A stretch of DNA of 64,000 nt from contig CAADRB010000113.1 in the NCBI GenBank assembly GCA_900708905.1, forward strand, positions 50,060 through 114,059. The letters run 5' to 3'. The translations under genes were made by a program, and so were the position numbers. Origin of the DNA: Hymenolepis diminuta. Its lineage: Eukaryota > Platyhelminthes > Cestoda > Cyclophyllidea > Hymenolepididae. Shown piece after piece: positions 13,501 to 24,309 of the stretch; position 1 is the first letter of the stretch, and every line of letters begins with the position of its first letter. The notes beneath the pieces were generated by a model. The model made no database searches and was not told the DNA's origin. It was given only the letters and a program-made list of their open reading frames with translations.

Positions 13501-13770
13501 TGTAGATTGAGATTAAAAATTAAAATGGAATTCCTGAACACGTGTGTGAGAATGCATACCTATGTGGCTAGAAGTACCAAAACAAAGATATTTATAAAGT
13601 AAAATTTTTTCATATATCAGTGAAGTTAGACTAAAACGGGTGGAATTTATCTTAGCGAACCAAAGTAGTCCGTTTTAATGAGCATATCTGTTGATTCAGA
13701 AATCACGAGACCAACACAAATCCAATATGTGAATGACCAACTGTTGTAGTTAATTCTGGGCAAAATAAAC
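13500..13770 (+). repeat. repeat shared with 24.0 kb, copy 1
   Basis: Aligns by eye with 24010-24300. Shared blocks include a GCATAC, then ACCAAAACAAA / ACCGAAACAAA, GTTAGACTAAAACGGGTG / GTTGGACTAAAACAGGTG, GAGCATAT followed by a GAGTCAGAA-like block, and a TTCTGGGCAAAATAA / TTCCTGATTGACAAAA block. Both copies lie 3' of one of the two secreted paralogues, so they may be remnants of one segmental duplication. A dispersed transposable repeat is the alternative. Confidence 0.5.
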
Positions 13771-13779
13771 ATGCTGTAG

Positions 13780-14394
13780 ATTATAAGCTTTTTTATACAT
13801 CTTCTCTATAAATCAGGCATAGCTGATTAGTATTATATAGATCAGCATCAGATAAAAAATGAAATTAAATTTTATCATGGATAGCATATAAAGGATGAAC
13901 AGTAAATGAGATAAAATTCCATTATTATGAGAGAAGGTAGAGAAAGTGTTATCTTTTCTGTCTAAATAGTTAGTATATAATGTGCCAAGTTTTCAGAAAT
14001 GAACATTGAGGTTTGGTGAGACTAATGTTGGCATGCAAACATTTGTATCGATGACTAAATTGGTTAAACACCCGAACATATAATTGAATTATTAAAATTC
14101 CGCTCCTTTCTAAGTGCGAGGAACAATAAAATATCTGAATATTGACAAATGAAGTTAGAGGTGAGAAAAAAGTGAAAGGATATTAAAAGAGCTTTCCATT
14201 ATACAAGGGTGGTTGTTGACAAATTGAAACGAAATCAGTGTTATTCACAACCTTTATATTTCGTTAATTCAGACCGTGGTCTATGGTAGAATTAACCGAA
14301 AGTGTTGGATAAACTAATCAATGAGGAGGTTATAGAATGCTAGACCCTAATCTGGAGAACTCCAGAATTTTGATACTCTAGATAAAATAGTACC
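13780..14394. other. non-coding stretch before assembly gap
   Basis: No supportable feature. Confidence 0.45.
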
Positions 14395-14444
14395 NNNNNN
14401 NNNNNNNNNNNNNNNNNNNNNNNNNNNNNNNNNNNNNNNNNNNN
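14395..14444. other. assembly gap (50 N)
   Basis: Run of 50 N. It sits at the 3' flank of the mariner-like relic, immediately next to the palindrome TGTCCTTTTAAGGACA (14446-14461), which may be part of a transposon end. Confidence 0.98.
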
Positions 14445-14566
14445 ATGTCCTTTTAAGGACACCTTATGCTTTTTCAGAAAAAGGAAATGAAACTATTAAA
14501 GTTTGAAACGTAAAATTTTTTCTAACAAAAAAATAAACATTATATCAACCTAGGTTTTATTCTACA

Positions 14567-15340
14567 TATCCTCCCTCGGTTTCTATTACCAACTTAATTC
14601 AAATCCGAAAGCAACTGCAAGCTTTGGTCAGGTGGTATTTATTGAGGTCCTTCATTGCACAGGCTAGTACTTCCATCAAAGAAGATTTGGGGTTGCTTGT
14701 TAATTTCCTTTTAACCACGTCCCGCCCCATACGTAATAACCGAAAGGATTAAGGAATGGTGAGCTGGTAGGTGGCTATAAGTTTGGTATGACATGATGAT
14801 GAAAATTCTCTCCCATCCAATCCTGGGTTTTGAGAGCTTTATAGAATAGAACCGAATCTTGTTGAAAGACATAGGTTCTTCCTTCGTTGACTACGCTGTC
14901 TATCCAAGGTGGCCCAAACAGCAATGGTTTGAAGAGTCTCCACATAGGCATTTGTATCTGCACTGTCTCTAAGGCCTTTTTCGTGGGAGATACTCTTGTT
15001 CTTCTGGGTGCTTCAATTTCTTTAAGAGTCGTTTTGCACGCATTATATGACGCTCTTGAGTTGTTTTTGCCGATATTAAGTGGTCTTGCCTTAATGAACA
15101 ACATTCCTTATCCTTCCTTCAGACACTTGAAAATCGCATTGATTTTCCAGGACTTTCTTCGATCAGGCCATGCACTCTTCTGACAAATTCGGGTATTCTG
15201 AGTGAATCAGAGCGTTGACAATGCTGTTTTTTGCTCGCGACCAATTTATCTCTATTGTTTTCATCCAGCAGCTCCTTTCTAACTTTGAAAATGAAAGACC
15301 TTACAATTCCTAAATTCCTTTGTTTTGATTTCATTGACAC
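14567..15340 (-). pseudogene. decayed mariner-type (Tc1/mariner, IS630) transposase
   Basis: Fragments in several frames line up, in order, with a mariner-family transposase. At 15340-15119 the helix-turn-helix side is readable: SFIFKVRKELLDENN, CQRSDSLRIPEFV and a PGKSMR motif. At 15104-14775 comes PPWIDSVVNEG then YVFQQDS, which keeps the second catalytic Asp, and KTQDWMGENFHHHV. From 14774 on, a TAG replaces the usual Trp, and the motif normally reading SSPDLNP reads SSPFLNP, so the third catalytic acidic residue is lost. YYVWG follows, then more stops, then a readable tail (LNKYHLTKACSCFR, EGGYVE) ending at 14567. With internal stops, frame changes and a lost catalytic residue it is inactive. 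The segment holding the first catalytic Asp is not recognisable. Family assignment is confident; the element ends were not found. Confidence 0.85.
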
Positions 15341-15399
15341 TATTTAGATCTGACTTTCTACTTTCTTTCCAGAGCATCTGCCTAAAACTCTCTTCAAAT

Positions 15400-18300
15400 A
15401 AATATGTATAATTTTGCTATTGTGAAGTAATTCTTTTTCCTCAGCACCGACTAATTTTATTCTTATTCCGCATTTAACGATTTCCTCTTTACCCAATGTA
15501 TAAATGTATCGAATTCTTATTAGTAAAAAATAAAACAATGCAATGAGAAATGAGACAAAATATAGTGCAACACTGACACAGTGTGCTAGTTATTTTAGAC
15601 TTGAAATGTAGAAGTAATGTTTTGATTTCGTCCTTGTTTAGAACTTAGATCAATTTAAGAAGTTTTAAAGTTGATGAAATCATGGACGTAAATTTTATTT
15701 ATATGGAAGTGCCTGATAAATATAGATAGCAGCAAATGGATGACGAGGTAGTGTGGTGGGTTATATTTCATCGTTATAATTGCGGTGCATTTTGTTCACC
15801 TAAATTAGGCATCTGACACTAAGCAGCGGATGCTACTTGAACATCATTCAATGAATGGTATTTAAATAACTTTCTCATCCTCTCAAATATTACGCATTGG
15901 ATTAAATGGAGAAGCATCATGCCAGTGTGATTTTAAATAATGGAAATTTAGTCAGGAAAAGTACAAGAGTTCAATGTATTTATTTCATTTTTATGGCCTG
16001 ATAAAATGAGCGATGTTTATAAATTTCGCCTTTATTTCCACCATCCACAAAAAGTCTTTAACTTTCAGTATTCTAGACTACGTTGTTAATGTGAAAAAAT
16101 TACCAGGAATGAAATTTAGAAGCATAAACAAAAGTTGATTTACCCGATTCCCATAAACTTCGTTGCAGCATGCTACCTTCCTTGATGCTAATGATGAAAC
16201 ATTTACCAATTTCAAGGTGATTTGTGCTAAAGATCACATTAATATCTTAAAAATCAAAGGCAGGGAATTTGAATTTATGTTTAAAACCCTTCACTTATTT
16301 TAAAGCTGCAAATTTCTTCTTTTAACAGCGAAAGGAGGTCTGTGGTGTCTTATTGGGGGCTTTTGTTGGGCAGGTAAATCGAACATCTAGGGTAGATGCC
16401 TTGAGTAAATGGAATAGAGCATTGCATTTAAGGAACTAAAACAGACAGCATGTGTCTATAAAGATAGAATCATTATGAGATATAAACGCGTTGAAATTCA
16501 TCTGATGAATGACATGGGTTTTCAAGTAACATTGGGATCAGAAATGTTTTATTCACTACGTCATCAGTTGTTGGCGGATAAATACTTGCATCAATAGATG
16601 TGCAGTTACATGGAGAAAGAAGATAAAAAAATATATTATGGGTTCTACTTTAGCCAGAAGCGGCAGAGAGATATCATATAAGCAGAAGGTGCCTGCGATG
16701 CCGCTGTAAGAAATCGGTAGATGTGCTGATGATAAAGAGGAGCTGTCTAAGAGAAAAGGGAACAGCCGGTTGGACAAATAACAGAAATCAGAACGTCTCA
16801 GTTAGATAAGAGGTAAGAAAAGCGGGACAATTAATATCAAAACTGCCTTATCTTCATCTGGTTTATCTCTCATCATTTCAATCCTAATTGTACTGCTGAA
16901 CTCTTTCACGTGTCCGGGTATTTGCTCCTGATTAAAACTTGTAAAAATTCATTTGTTGCGCCATGGATAATATTAATACTTTTGAAAGCTCTATATCTTT
17001 CTGTCTAAATTTTATTTTAATGAGAAAATAAATGGACATTTATTTATACGAAAAAAGAATTTACATATTTGAACTTTTAGTGTATTTTTCGCCTATCTTT
17101 CCGGTGGTGTCTGTGCTTTTGCAGTCTCTACTCTATGTAGTTGAGACCAAATGAAATTTTATTGAAACAGCACGAGCATTTAGCGCTGCTCAAAAACATC
17201 TTACCTATCTTGTTCACCTTAAAAACACATATTTTTTGTATCTACACTCTTTCCTTGACCTCAAGATGCATTACCACCAGGTTAATTTAATTTTAGTCGG
17301 CTGAAAATAATATCGCAAAAGGACACCCTGGCATACAAACGTCGGTCTAAGATAGAAATTGCAGCAAATATATTGTTTTCAGGCCTGCAAACTTCGATAA
17401 ATCAGACAGGAAGAAGACTGACGGAAGCTGAAAATTGTGGGTGATGAATCACAAAGTGTGGATAAGTGACACACTTATCCACAGAATAGTGTGAAATAAT
17501 ATGCAGTTGGCTACTATCGATAGGTTACCCTTCAGTATGAAGAAAATAAACATAGTAGATATGCTAATTATCGGAAAAAGTTGGGTAAGGAATACATAAA
17601 AACCGCGGTTTACTCTCCTTAATTATAGTTTCTTCTTCATTTTGAGTCTCCTAAATAAAATTTCAGTGTTTACCATGTGCTATCTCCTATTACTGAATTC
17701 TCCAAGCCACTGTCTATTAAACAATAATCAAAGCGTTAACCTTGTTAAGCTTCCTTTCATTATATGCGAATCTGCAATCCAATCTTTTTTATTATAACCC
17801 ATGGCAAAGGAAAAAATTTGCGTTTTACTTGTTGAGAAAAAGTAATTGACATTCGTTACTATTAAATTTAGTAAGTTACAAGCGGAGGTCAAAGGAATTT
17901 TGAGAGTAAATTCAAAGCACTACTTTATCTGTATTTCGGATACGATTAGTACCAATTTTGCTTAATAGTTAGCTCACTATCCAGAACTCAAATGCATAAA
18001 TCATCATTTTAATTATTAAGCAAACTCTCGTCCATGATATCGAGTACTTATTGGTAAATTATTTAATTATGACGGTCGGTCTTGCCCCGTTGATCCATTT
18101 TTGTCTTCCTCAGCTGGGAAAACGGGACAATAAACCATAAGCAGGCAGGTGAGACTAGCATAGACACTATAAACATAGTATAACTCATCAGGATCATCTT
18201 GAGTTTAGATTTTATTGAAACAGATGATCATTATTCGAATCGACGTAGTTCATTAAAGTTCTCTCCTGCATGTCTAGTGAAAGAAGTCATGTCCATTGGA

Positions 18301-19690
18301 TTTTATTTCAAACTCTACTTCCCTCGTCTAAGGTAATGATAAAAATTACTGTAATGAAAGGATATTATCTTCTTCTCTAGCCATTCGTACTTGGATAAAC
18401 ATATTTTCTTTTCTTCTCTTAAATAATTATTTTTGCATTAAAAAATCACGTTGGAACTAAGTCCGGTTTAGAACTACTTCTAAAACTCCGTTCCTATTAG
18501 ATATTAAGAGAGTTCCATAAAATAAACATTATCGTTTGTTATAATCTTCATCTGCAAATATTCTCAATAATACCCGATGATTCGAAAAGTGGAAGAGCAA
18601 AATAAAACGCTTAAGATTCTCAAATCTTAAACAATCGACTATCTTCGATACTTTAAACTCAAAATTTCATCCAACAAAATATTTTTTTACCAACTTCTTG
18701 CATGACAGTTTTAACAACTGCAAATAAGAAGAAGAAAATGAATAAAGGCACAATAACCAATCGCACAATTTAAATCAAATCTTCAATAAGATTTGAATAT
18801 AGCGAATATGGACTTACGAGACGCCCTATTAATCAAACACTAAATTTGAACTTTAAGATAGTAAGATATTATACCATAGAAAACTCTTAATATCCGGTGT
18901 ATTCTTGGGATAAGTTGAAGTAAGAATAATTGCACGTTAATTTTATTTCAATTTACTTTGGATTTGAAATCATGACAATTTATTACTCAACACAATAAGA
19001 ATATTCCTAATTGTTTTATGTTCATTAAGTAATTTGTTTGATTAATAAGTTTCCGTTGCTAAAGGCTTTTCTCTAACATTTGACAGACTTTTTCCCCATT
19101 ATAAGGTTGTTATTGAGATTAATATGGGTTTTTTCTTTCAAAGCTACAATAAGTTACACTTTTCGAAAATGTAGATGCACAGTTACGAGGATATAGTATT
19201 GGGGTAAATATAGACAGAACTGGTGTATGGAGTGGGGAAATTTTACTTCTTCACTTCTTAATTCAAAAGAATATGAAATATCATTTGTGCTTTTTTCGCA
19301 CAATAAATTTGTATTGGGCTTTTGGAAATCACGATTCCAGATTCTTAAACCCCACATAAATACTAATGAAATATTTATGAAGGGTAATCAATCATAACTA
19401 AAATAGTAAAAGATGTTAACTTTGAATAAAATACCTATTATTGATTATTCCAGTTTTATTAAGGTATATTACAGATTTCACAATATTGCAAAATATTGAG
19501 TAATTTGTAACTAACTGATTCCTATTTCTGCAGAAATATTTACCCTTTGATGTTAAATCTAGTTGACCTACAAAAGGAAATTTTTTATTGTATTTGCAGT
19601 TAATCTTGGTTACAAGTATTAATCAACGAATTGTGCAGCATATGATTACAAGTTACTGTTGCCAAATATCTAATTAATTATCAATTAAGT
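15400..19690. other. non-coding stretch
   Basis: No supportable gene, RNA or repeat was recognised. The frames present are short and of random AT-rich composition. Confidence 0.45.
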
Positions 19691-19703
19691 AATTCTGTTG
19701 CAG

Positions 19704-19872
19704 ATGGTAAATATCCTTTCTTCTATATTTGGAAATATGGTTAATATCTCGCATTTGTCTCACTCAGGCGTTATTTTTATTATTCCGATTGAACCATTTG
19801 CCATGGTTTTACTCTTGGTTGCTATTTTCTCGTATGCCTATTTGTGTTCCTATTGTGGACATAATTTACAAA
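19704..19872 (+). CDS. possible internal exon, hydrophobic, unknown
   Basis: A 169-nt stretch is bounded by a good acceptor (AATTCTGTTGCAG, ending 19703) and a good donor (GTGAGT, from 19873). It is open throughout in one frame and encodes a likely membrane segment (PFAMVLLLVAIFSYAYLCSYCG). No neighbouring exon with compatible phase was recognised, and no family match comes to mind. Splice-like signals are common in AT-rich DNA, so this is only a candidate. Confidence 0.2.
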
Positions 19873-19969
19873 GTGAGTGTGTATCTTACAATCCTCCTTA
19901 AATACAAACGGAAAATTTCAGTAAAATTTGTAAATAACAAAAATGAAAAATATAATTTGGTGTAAAAAT

Positions 19970-20700
19970 CAAAGTAAATCAGAGCCAAAAGCGTTAAGAA
20001 TGAACCTCTTCACTAACGTTGTAAAATGAACTCCTAATTTTATTGGCATTAAACCATTTAAATGCAAAGCTGTTAATTAAAAGTGAAAAGAATTAATATA
20101 CACTATTCTTCAAGCTCATTATATCTCATATACCGCTTATTCCGATGTTTAAAATCTAATAAAATGATAAATAAACAATAACCACCCGAATCCATACTCA
20201 GTCCCGAAATTTCATTATATATTGACTATTTTTGAGAGTCCTTCAGGGGAAAATATTACCTTTTGTAGGAAACTTATGTATAACATGAAAATCCCACCTG
20301 TTCTTTGGTAGTTGTTATGATTAACGTACGATATTAAACTTTAAATCCTATAAGTCTAGTGTCTCTTAGCCTTTATTTGTGATACTGAGGTTATGTATAT
20401 GCTCTTTCGATCAACATAACGTGTACCAACAATATAAATAATATTTCAACACTAGTCATAACAAAATTAATTACAAACTAACAATTTCTCTTGCTATTAA
20501 CAGAACGAAATGAATTGATCCACTATTAACGTACTAACTTTTTAGATAATCAACACTTGCACAACAGGAAAAAGTCAAATTACTGTAAAAACTGTGAACT
20601 TTGAGTTTAAATTAAATTCATGCCCATACTGATCTAGTAGATATGGTGAATAATAGTTTTTTGTAATAATAGGAAAAGGAAATTATAATTACAATTATTC
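19970..20700. other. non-coding stretch
   Basis: Nothing supportable seen. Confidence 0.45.
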
Positions 20701-20704
20701 ATAT

Positions 20705-21100
20705 AGGATCTGTAGCGGATGCCACACCAAAAGTCTTTTTGCTACATCTAAGTAACCCTCCCAAGCAGTCCAAATAGTCTCTAGCAGAGTCCTCTATTAT
20801 CAGTTTGCTCCCAAAATTAGCTAGGTTATGTCCAAAATGGTAAGAACAAGAAAGATGTTGAATGGAGAGGGTTTACTGCTCACTTCATTGTGTTCGTTGA
20901 CAAAAGCTTAGCCCCTAAATACGAAACCACGATAGGCTGCAGGGATCTTGATTACTAATTGGCTGAGGAAGCCTCTGCACACACGTCCGCGCTTGTTCTC
21001 TAGTCGATCGGTTACATATCCGCACTTTCCAGACCGTACTAGCACACGTGATTCAATCAGTTTTTTAGTGTTGTAAATTCCACAGATCTCCAAGGCCTCA
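20705..21100 (-). pseudogene. possible decayed coding relic, unknown family
   Basis: This patch is GC-richer than its flanks and shows coding-like frames on the minus strand that hand over from one frame to another. One frame reads CGIYNTKKLIESRVLVRSGK followed by GYVTDRLENKRGRVCRGFL (about 21085-20910). Another reads HFGHNLANFGSKLIIEDSAR and DYLDCLGGLLRCSKK (about 20850-20725). Stops separate them. The Arg/Lys/Gly/Cys-rich composition differs from random frames in this window. It may be the remains of a transposon-encoded protein, but I cannot name a family. Confidence 0.3.
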
Positions 21101-21109
21101 TATTAAGAG

Positions 21110-22975
21110 CACTTAATGTACAGATCTAAACAATTTCTTTCTTTTTGTATCAAGAGTTCTTACACTTAAATATCTTTTATGAGTTAAACGTAGGCTTTCT
21201 TCTTTATCATATTTTTTGATACGCATAAATGTAAATAGGAAAAAGCAGAAAATTTGAATTTTAAATTTAATCTCCTAAATCTAGCGCTGAAAAATGGAAA
21301 AAATATATTTTAGAAGTTGAAGCTAATATTTGATGAAAAAGTCTTAGGTACACAGTTGTCAAATGTTTACTGTATGCGATCCATTCTCTTTAAACCCTTA
21401 GCCTACAAATGCATGTGGATTTCTCTATTTAGATAAAATATGCAATCTAGATTGGAAAATTTTTGTCTGAATCAGTAGCTCGTGCTCTGGAGTGCTTGTT
21501 TAATTTATTCAAGAGAACCGTTTAAATTAAGTGTGATCCATTTTAACAGAATATGATTTCCAATATACGAATTGGATATAAAGGTGTATAGCTTACAAAG
21601 CACATTTAATGAGGGGAGGGGAGTGAAATTTGGGAATTTTTATCTTGAAATCCATGTGTTTATACAGGTTCAGTTGTAGCCATTGTCTCTTTGACAACAA
21701 AACCTTTATTCCAAGAGATATTTTGAGGGCATTCCATTCAGTTGATAGAAAATGTGCCGATTTTCTCCGTTTGTATTTTAATATTCTCAAATTTCACAAA
21801 TCAATTCAAATTCGTTCGAGAGTATAAGAAACTTATGGTCCAATTTTTTTGTTTGAAAATTGGTCGACGTACTGCTCACATCTACAGAGCTACAGTACTG
21901 TAAGTTTGTTTAAGCCGAGATGTACATTTGCATACAATGTGCCTAATAGCTAGGTGATACGAGCTAACTTGGGCTGAACTTTGAGATTTCTTCAACTTTA
22001 GGCAATTGTATAATATAGGAAATGCTTAAGATAACACACAGGCAGCATCTTTGAATTACGTCTACATTACCTTTTTAGACACACCTATTCAGTTTACTTT
22101 AATGATCAAATGGATATAGGCATATATCAAATGAAGGAATCAAGCTCAAACTTTAACAATTTTCTAGGCTTACCAAATATTTCGTCAAGCTTTCTTATTC
22201 GTTTCAGAATTAAAATCACTTTTCTTGTTTAATCAAATGTACTGTTTACTCGAAAGTCATTATTATTACTTCTTGATAGGAAAACGATTAAATGTATCCT
22301 ATTTTCTGTTTATTATACATGTTAAAACCTCTTTTATTTGATAGAACTGGAGATACGTATCTGCGTTGTGTAATTAATTATAGGATATTCGTTCATCAAA
22401 TTCAGCCAGTTATCATTAACAATACAAAATATATCTGATTTAGCATCGTTTTATTAATATCTAAATGCTATATGAATACTTTTTGCTGATATCAATATCT
22501 AATTTTGATGAATTCAGTATGGTGTGCCCCAATTCGACTCTTTTGGTTGATCACGCTAATGAGTTTAGCCTATTTCTTTTAATATAATCCTTAAAGTAAA
22601 TACCGGAGGGAAGTCAATTCAACCTTATCTAAAATAATAAAAATAGATATGTGCCACGTCGACGTGTTTACCAAAAGTTTTTGCATGATTATTCATATAT
22701 TATACTTCAATCAACAATTTCTTTCAAGTAAACTTATCATTCATTGTACATTCTATGGAATCTTATTTGTTTCTGCATAACCAAATCTGTAATTCAAGAT
22801 AAATTGTGAAAAATGGCCCAATAATTATTTATATTTAATTTTTGATAGTAGCACCTACATTGGTAAATTTTGGTTATTCTTCTCAAAATAATTTAAAATA
22901 AATGCCTGGATTACTCATACTATCGATTTAGTAATTAGTCTCGAAGAAATTAAATCACATTTTTGCGTTCTTCTT
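21110..22975. other. non-coding stretch upstream of secreted gene 2
   Basis: No supportable gene. The 3' end of this stretch (from about 22915) resembles the corresponding region upstream of secreted gene 1 (a GGATTA...CGAT...AATTAG block), suggesting the duplicated segment begins before the core promoter. Confidence 0.45.
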
Positions 22976-22980
22976 CTAGT

Positions 22981-23032
22981 GTGTGTTTTCACACTCATCT
23001 ACGAATCTCTTTAGACTGTGAGGGATATAAAA
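22981..23032 (+). promoter_or_regulatory. promoter of secreted gene 2: palindrome and TATA box
   Basis: GTGTG-N4-CACAC at 22981-22994, then GACTGTGAGGG, then TATAAAA at 23026-23032, 45 bp before the ATG. Matches the promoter at 10877-10930 block for block, whereas sequence between the blocks has diverged. Confidence 0.7.
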
Positions 23033-23077
23033 GAAACGGCACTGTAGCCTGATCGTGCTGTTACCCCAATCTTCAGC

Positions 23078-23626
23078 ATGAGAAATTCAACGCTGTTTTT
23101 AATTGGATTACTAGTAGTTCTTCTTGCCATTTCTTCAGCAGATGGCTTGAAATCCACGTTATTTCGAAAGAGCCATTCTTCTAAGAAAGGAGGGATAACA
23201 AAGGAAGTAACTGAGAAAGGAAAACAGGCAGAGGAAAAGGCCAAAAAGGAGGCTGAAGAAGCAAAAAAGCGCAGGGAAAATGAAGCTAAGAAAAAAGAAG
23301 AGGAAGAGAAGAAAAAGCTGGAGAAATCAAAGAAAAAAGATAGTAAAGGCGAAAAGGACCTTCTTGATAAAGCTAACGTCAATCCTTCATACAAACCCTA
23401 TTATGAAGGTTCAAAAGTCAAGGATGTTTCAACTCATCTGACCCAACATGATGGAAAAAAAAGCTCGAAGGGCTTTGATGAGACTAAAGCCCGCATTATT
23501 GCTTCTGAAATGAATAAAAAACCCCAATCCTATCTTGAAAGTATCGGTGGTGGCACAGGTGGGAGCAAAGAAATTGAACAAAAATTGGTCAAACAAAAAA
23601 TTAATAAAGGCCTCAAATACCACTAG
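23078..23626 (+). CDS. small secreted Lys/Glu-rich protein, paralogue 2
   Basis: Intronless frame of 182 residues from the ATG at 23078 to TAG. Residues 1-22 are a signal peptide almost identical to that of the gene at 10972 (MRNSTL, LLVVLLAISSAD). Residues about 45-110 are a very strongly charged Lys/Glu/Ala helix, probably a single alpha-helix or coiled coil. A segment of about 40 residues (about 104-143, with Tyr, Pro, Ser and His) is absent from paralogue 1. The C-terminus repeats the shared motif NKKPQ-YLESIGGG-GGS-IEQKLVKQ-KGLKYH. There are no cysteines in the mature region. The two genes share orientation and promoter layout and lie 12 kb apart, so they arose by duplication followed by length change in the charged region. 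Secreted location is a good inference; the family and function are not recognised. Confidence 0.9.
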   Translation: MRNSTLFLIGLLVVLLAISSADGLKSTLFRKSHSSKKGGITKEVTEKGKQAEEKAKKEAEEAKKRRENEAKKKEEEEKKKLEKSKKKDSKGEKDLLDKANVNPSYKPYYEGSKVKDVSTHLTQHDGKKSSKGFDETKARIIASEMNKKPQSYLESIGGGTGGSKEIEQKLVKQKINKGLKYH

Positions 23627-23729
23627 ACTCCACATACTGCCATCAAAAAGATTTCAGCTCTTACATCCAATTTGCATTATTTCCGTGTCTCATAAAATTG
23701 TTTTGAATGTAAATGCTCGTAGTTCGTGA

Positions 23730-23735
23730 AATAAA
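23730..23735 (+). promoter_or_regulatory. poly(A) signal of secreted gene 2
   Basis: AATAAA about 100 bases after the stop codon, followed by a T-rich stretch. Confidence 0.6.
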
Positions 23736-24009
23736 CCTGTTACTTTGACAAGCTTTATTTTAATAATTCATTTAAGATCAAAATTATTTTATCATATATA
23801 TATATTTGCAATTCTAAAAGGAGACATTAGGTTGATAGCTCATGAAAGTGGACACTCATTTATAATAACTGTGAATATTAGCTTGTTTGGTAGGGAGTTT
23901 TGAGCAATATACCATCCTAAAAACAATGACACTTGAATGAAAATATTTAAATTTCTGATAAAATTCTGGAAGTAGTTAAGACTCGCCTTAAAAATGAGAA
24001 ACTAGAGAA

Positions 24010-24300
24010 TAAAATATAGATTTCTAACATGCCTCCTCGAGAGGGCATACGTATTTATTAAAATATAATTACCGAAACAAATAACTTTATTAGGATATTT
24101 TCGTATTTCGGATATGTTGGACTAAAACAGGTGAATAGCATCACAGATAAATAAAAGAGTTTATCATTGCCTATTACCTGGTTGCTAAAGAGCATATTTC
24201 ACGAGTCAGAATTCGTAAGATCAACGTCTACGGATATTAAATTGGGTGTGCAGCTGAGTAACTGCACAGGTTATTCCTGATTGACAAAAGGAATAGTAAA
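24010..24300 (+). repeat. repeat shared with 13.5 kb, copy 2
   Basis: Counterpart of 13500-13770; see that entry for shared blocks. It starts about 380 bp after the stop of secreted gene 2, whereas the other copy starts about 2.1 kb after secreted gene 1, so if both belong to one duplication the spacing has changed by insertion or deletion. Confidence 0.5.
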
Positions 24301-24309
24301 ATTAACTTT

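Noticed and set aside
23011..23394. 127-codon minus-strand frame, Phe/Ser-rich
   Set aside because: Antisense shadow of the Lys/Glu-rich secreted gene 2.
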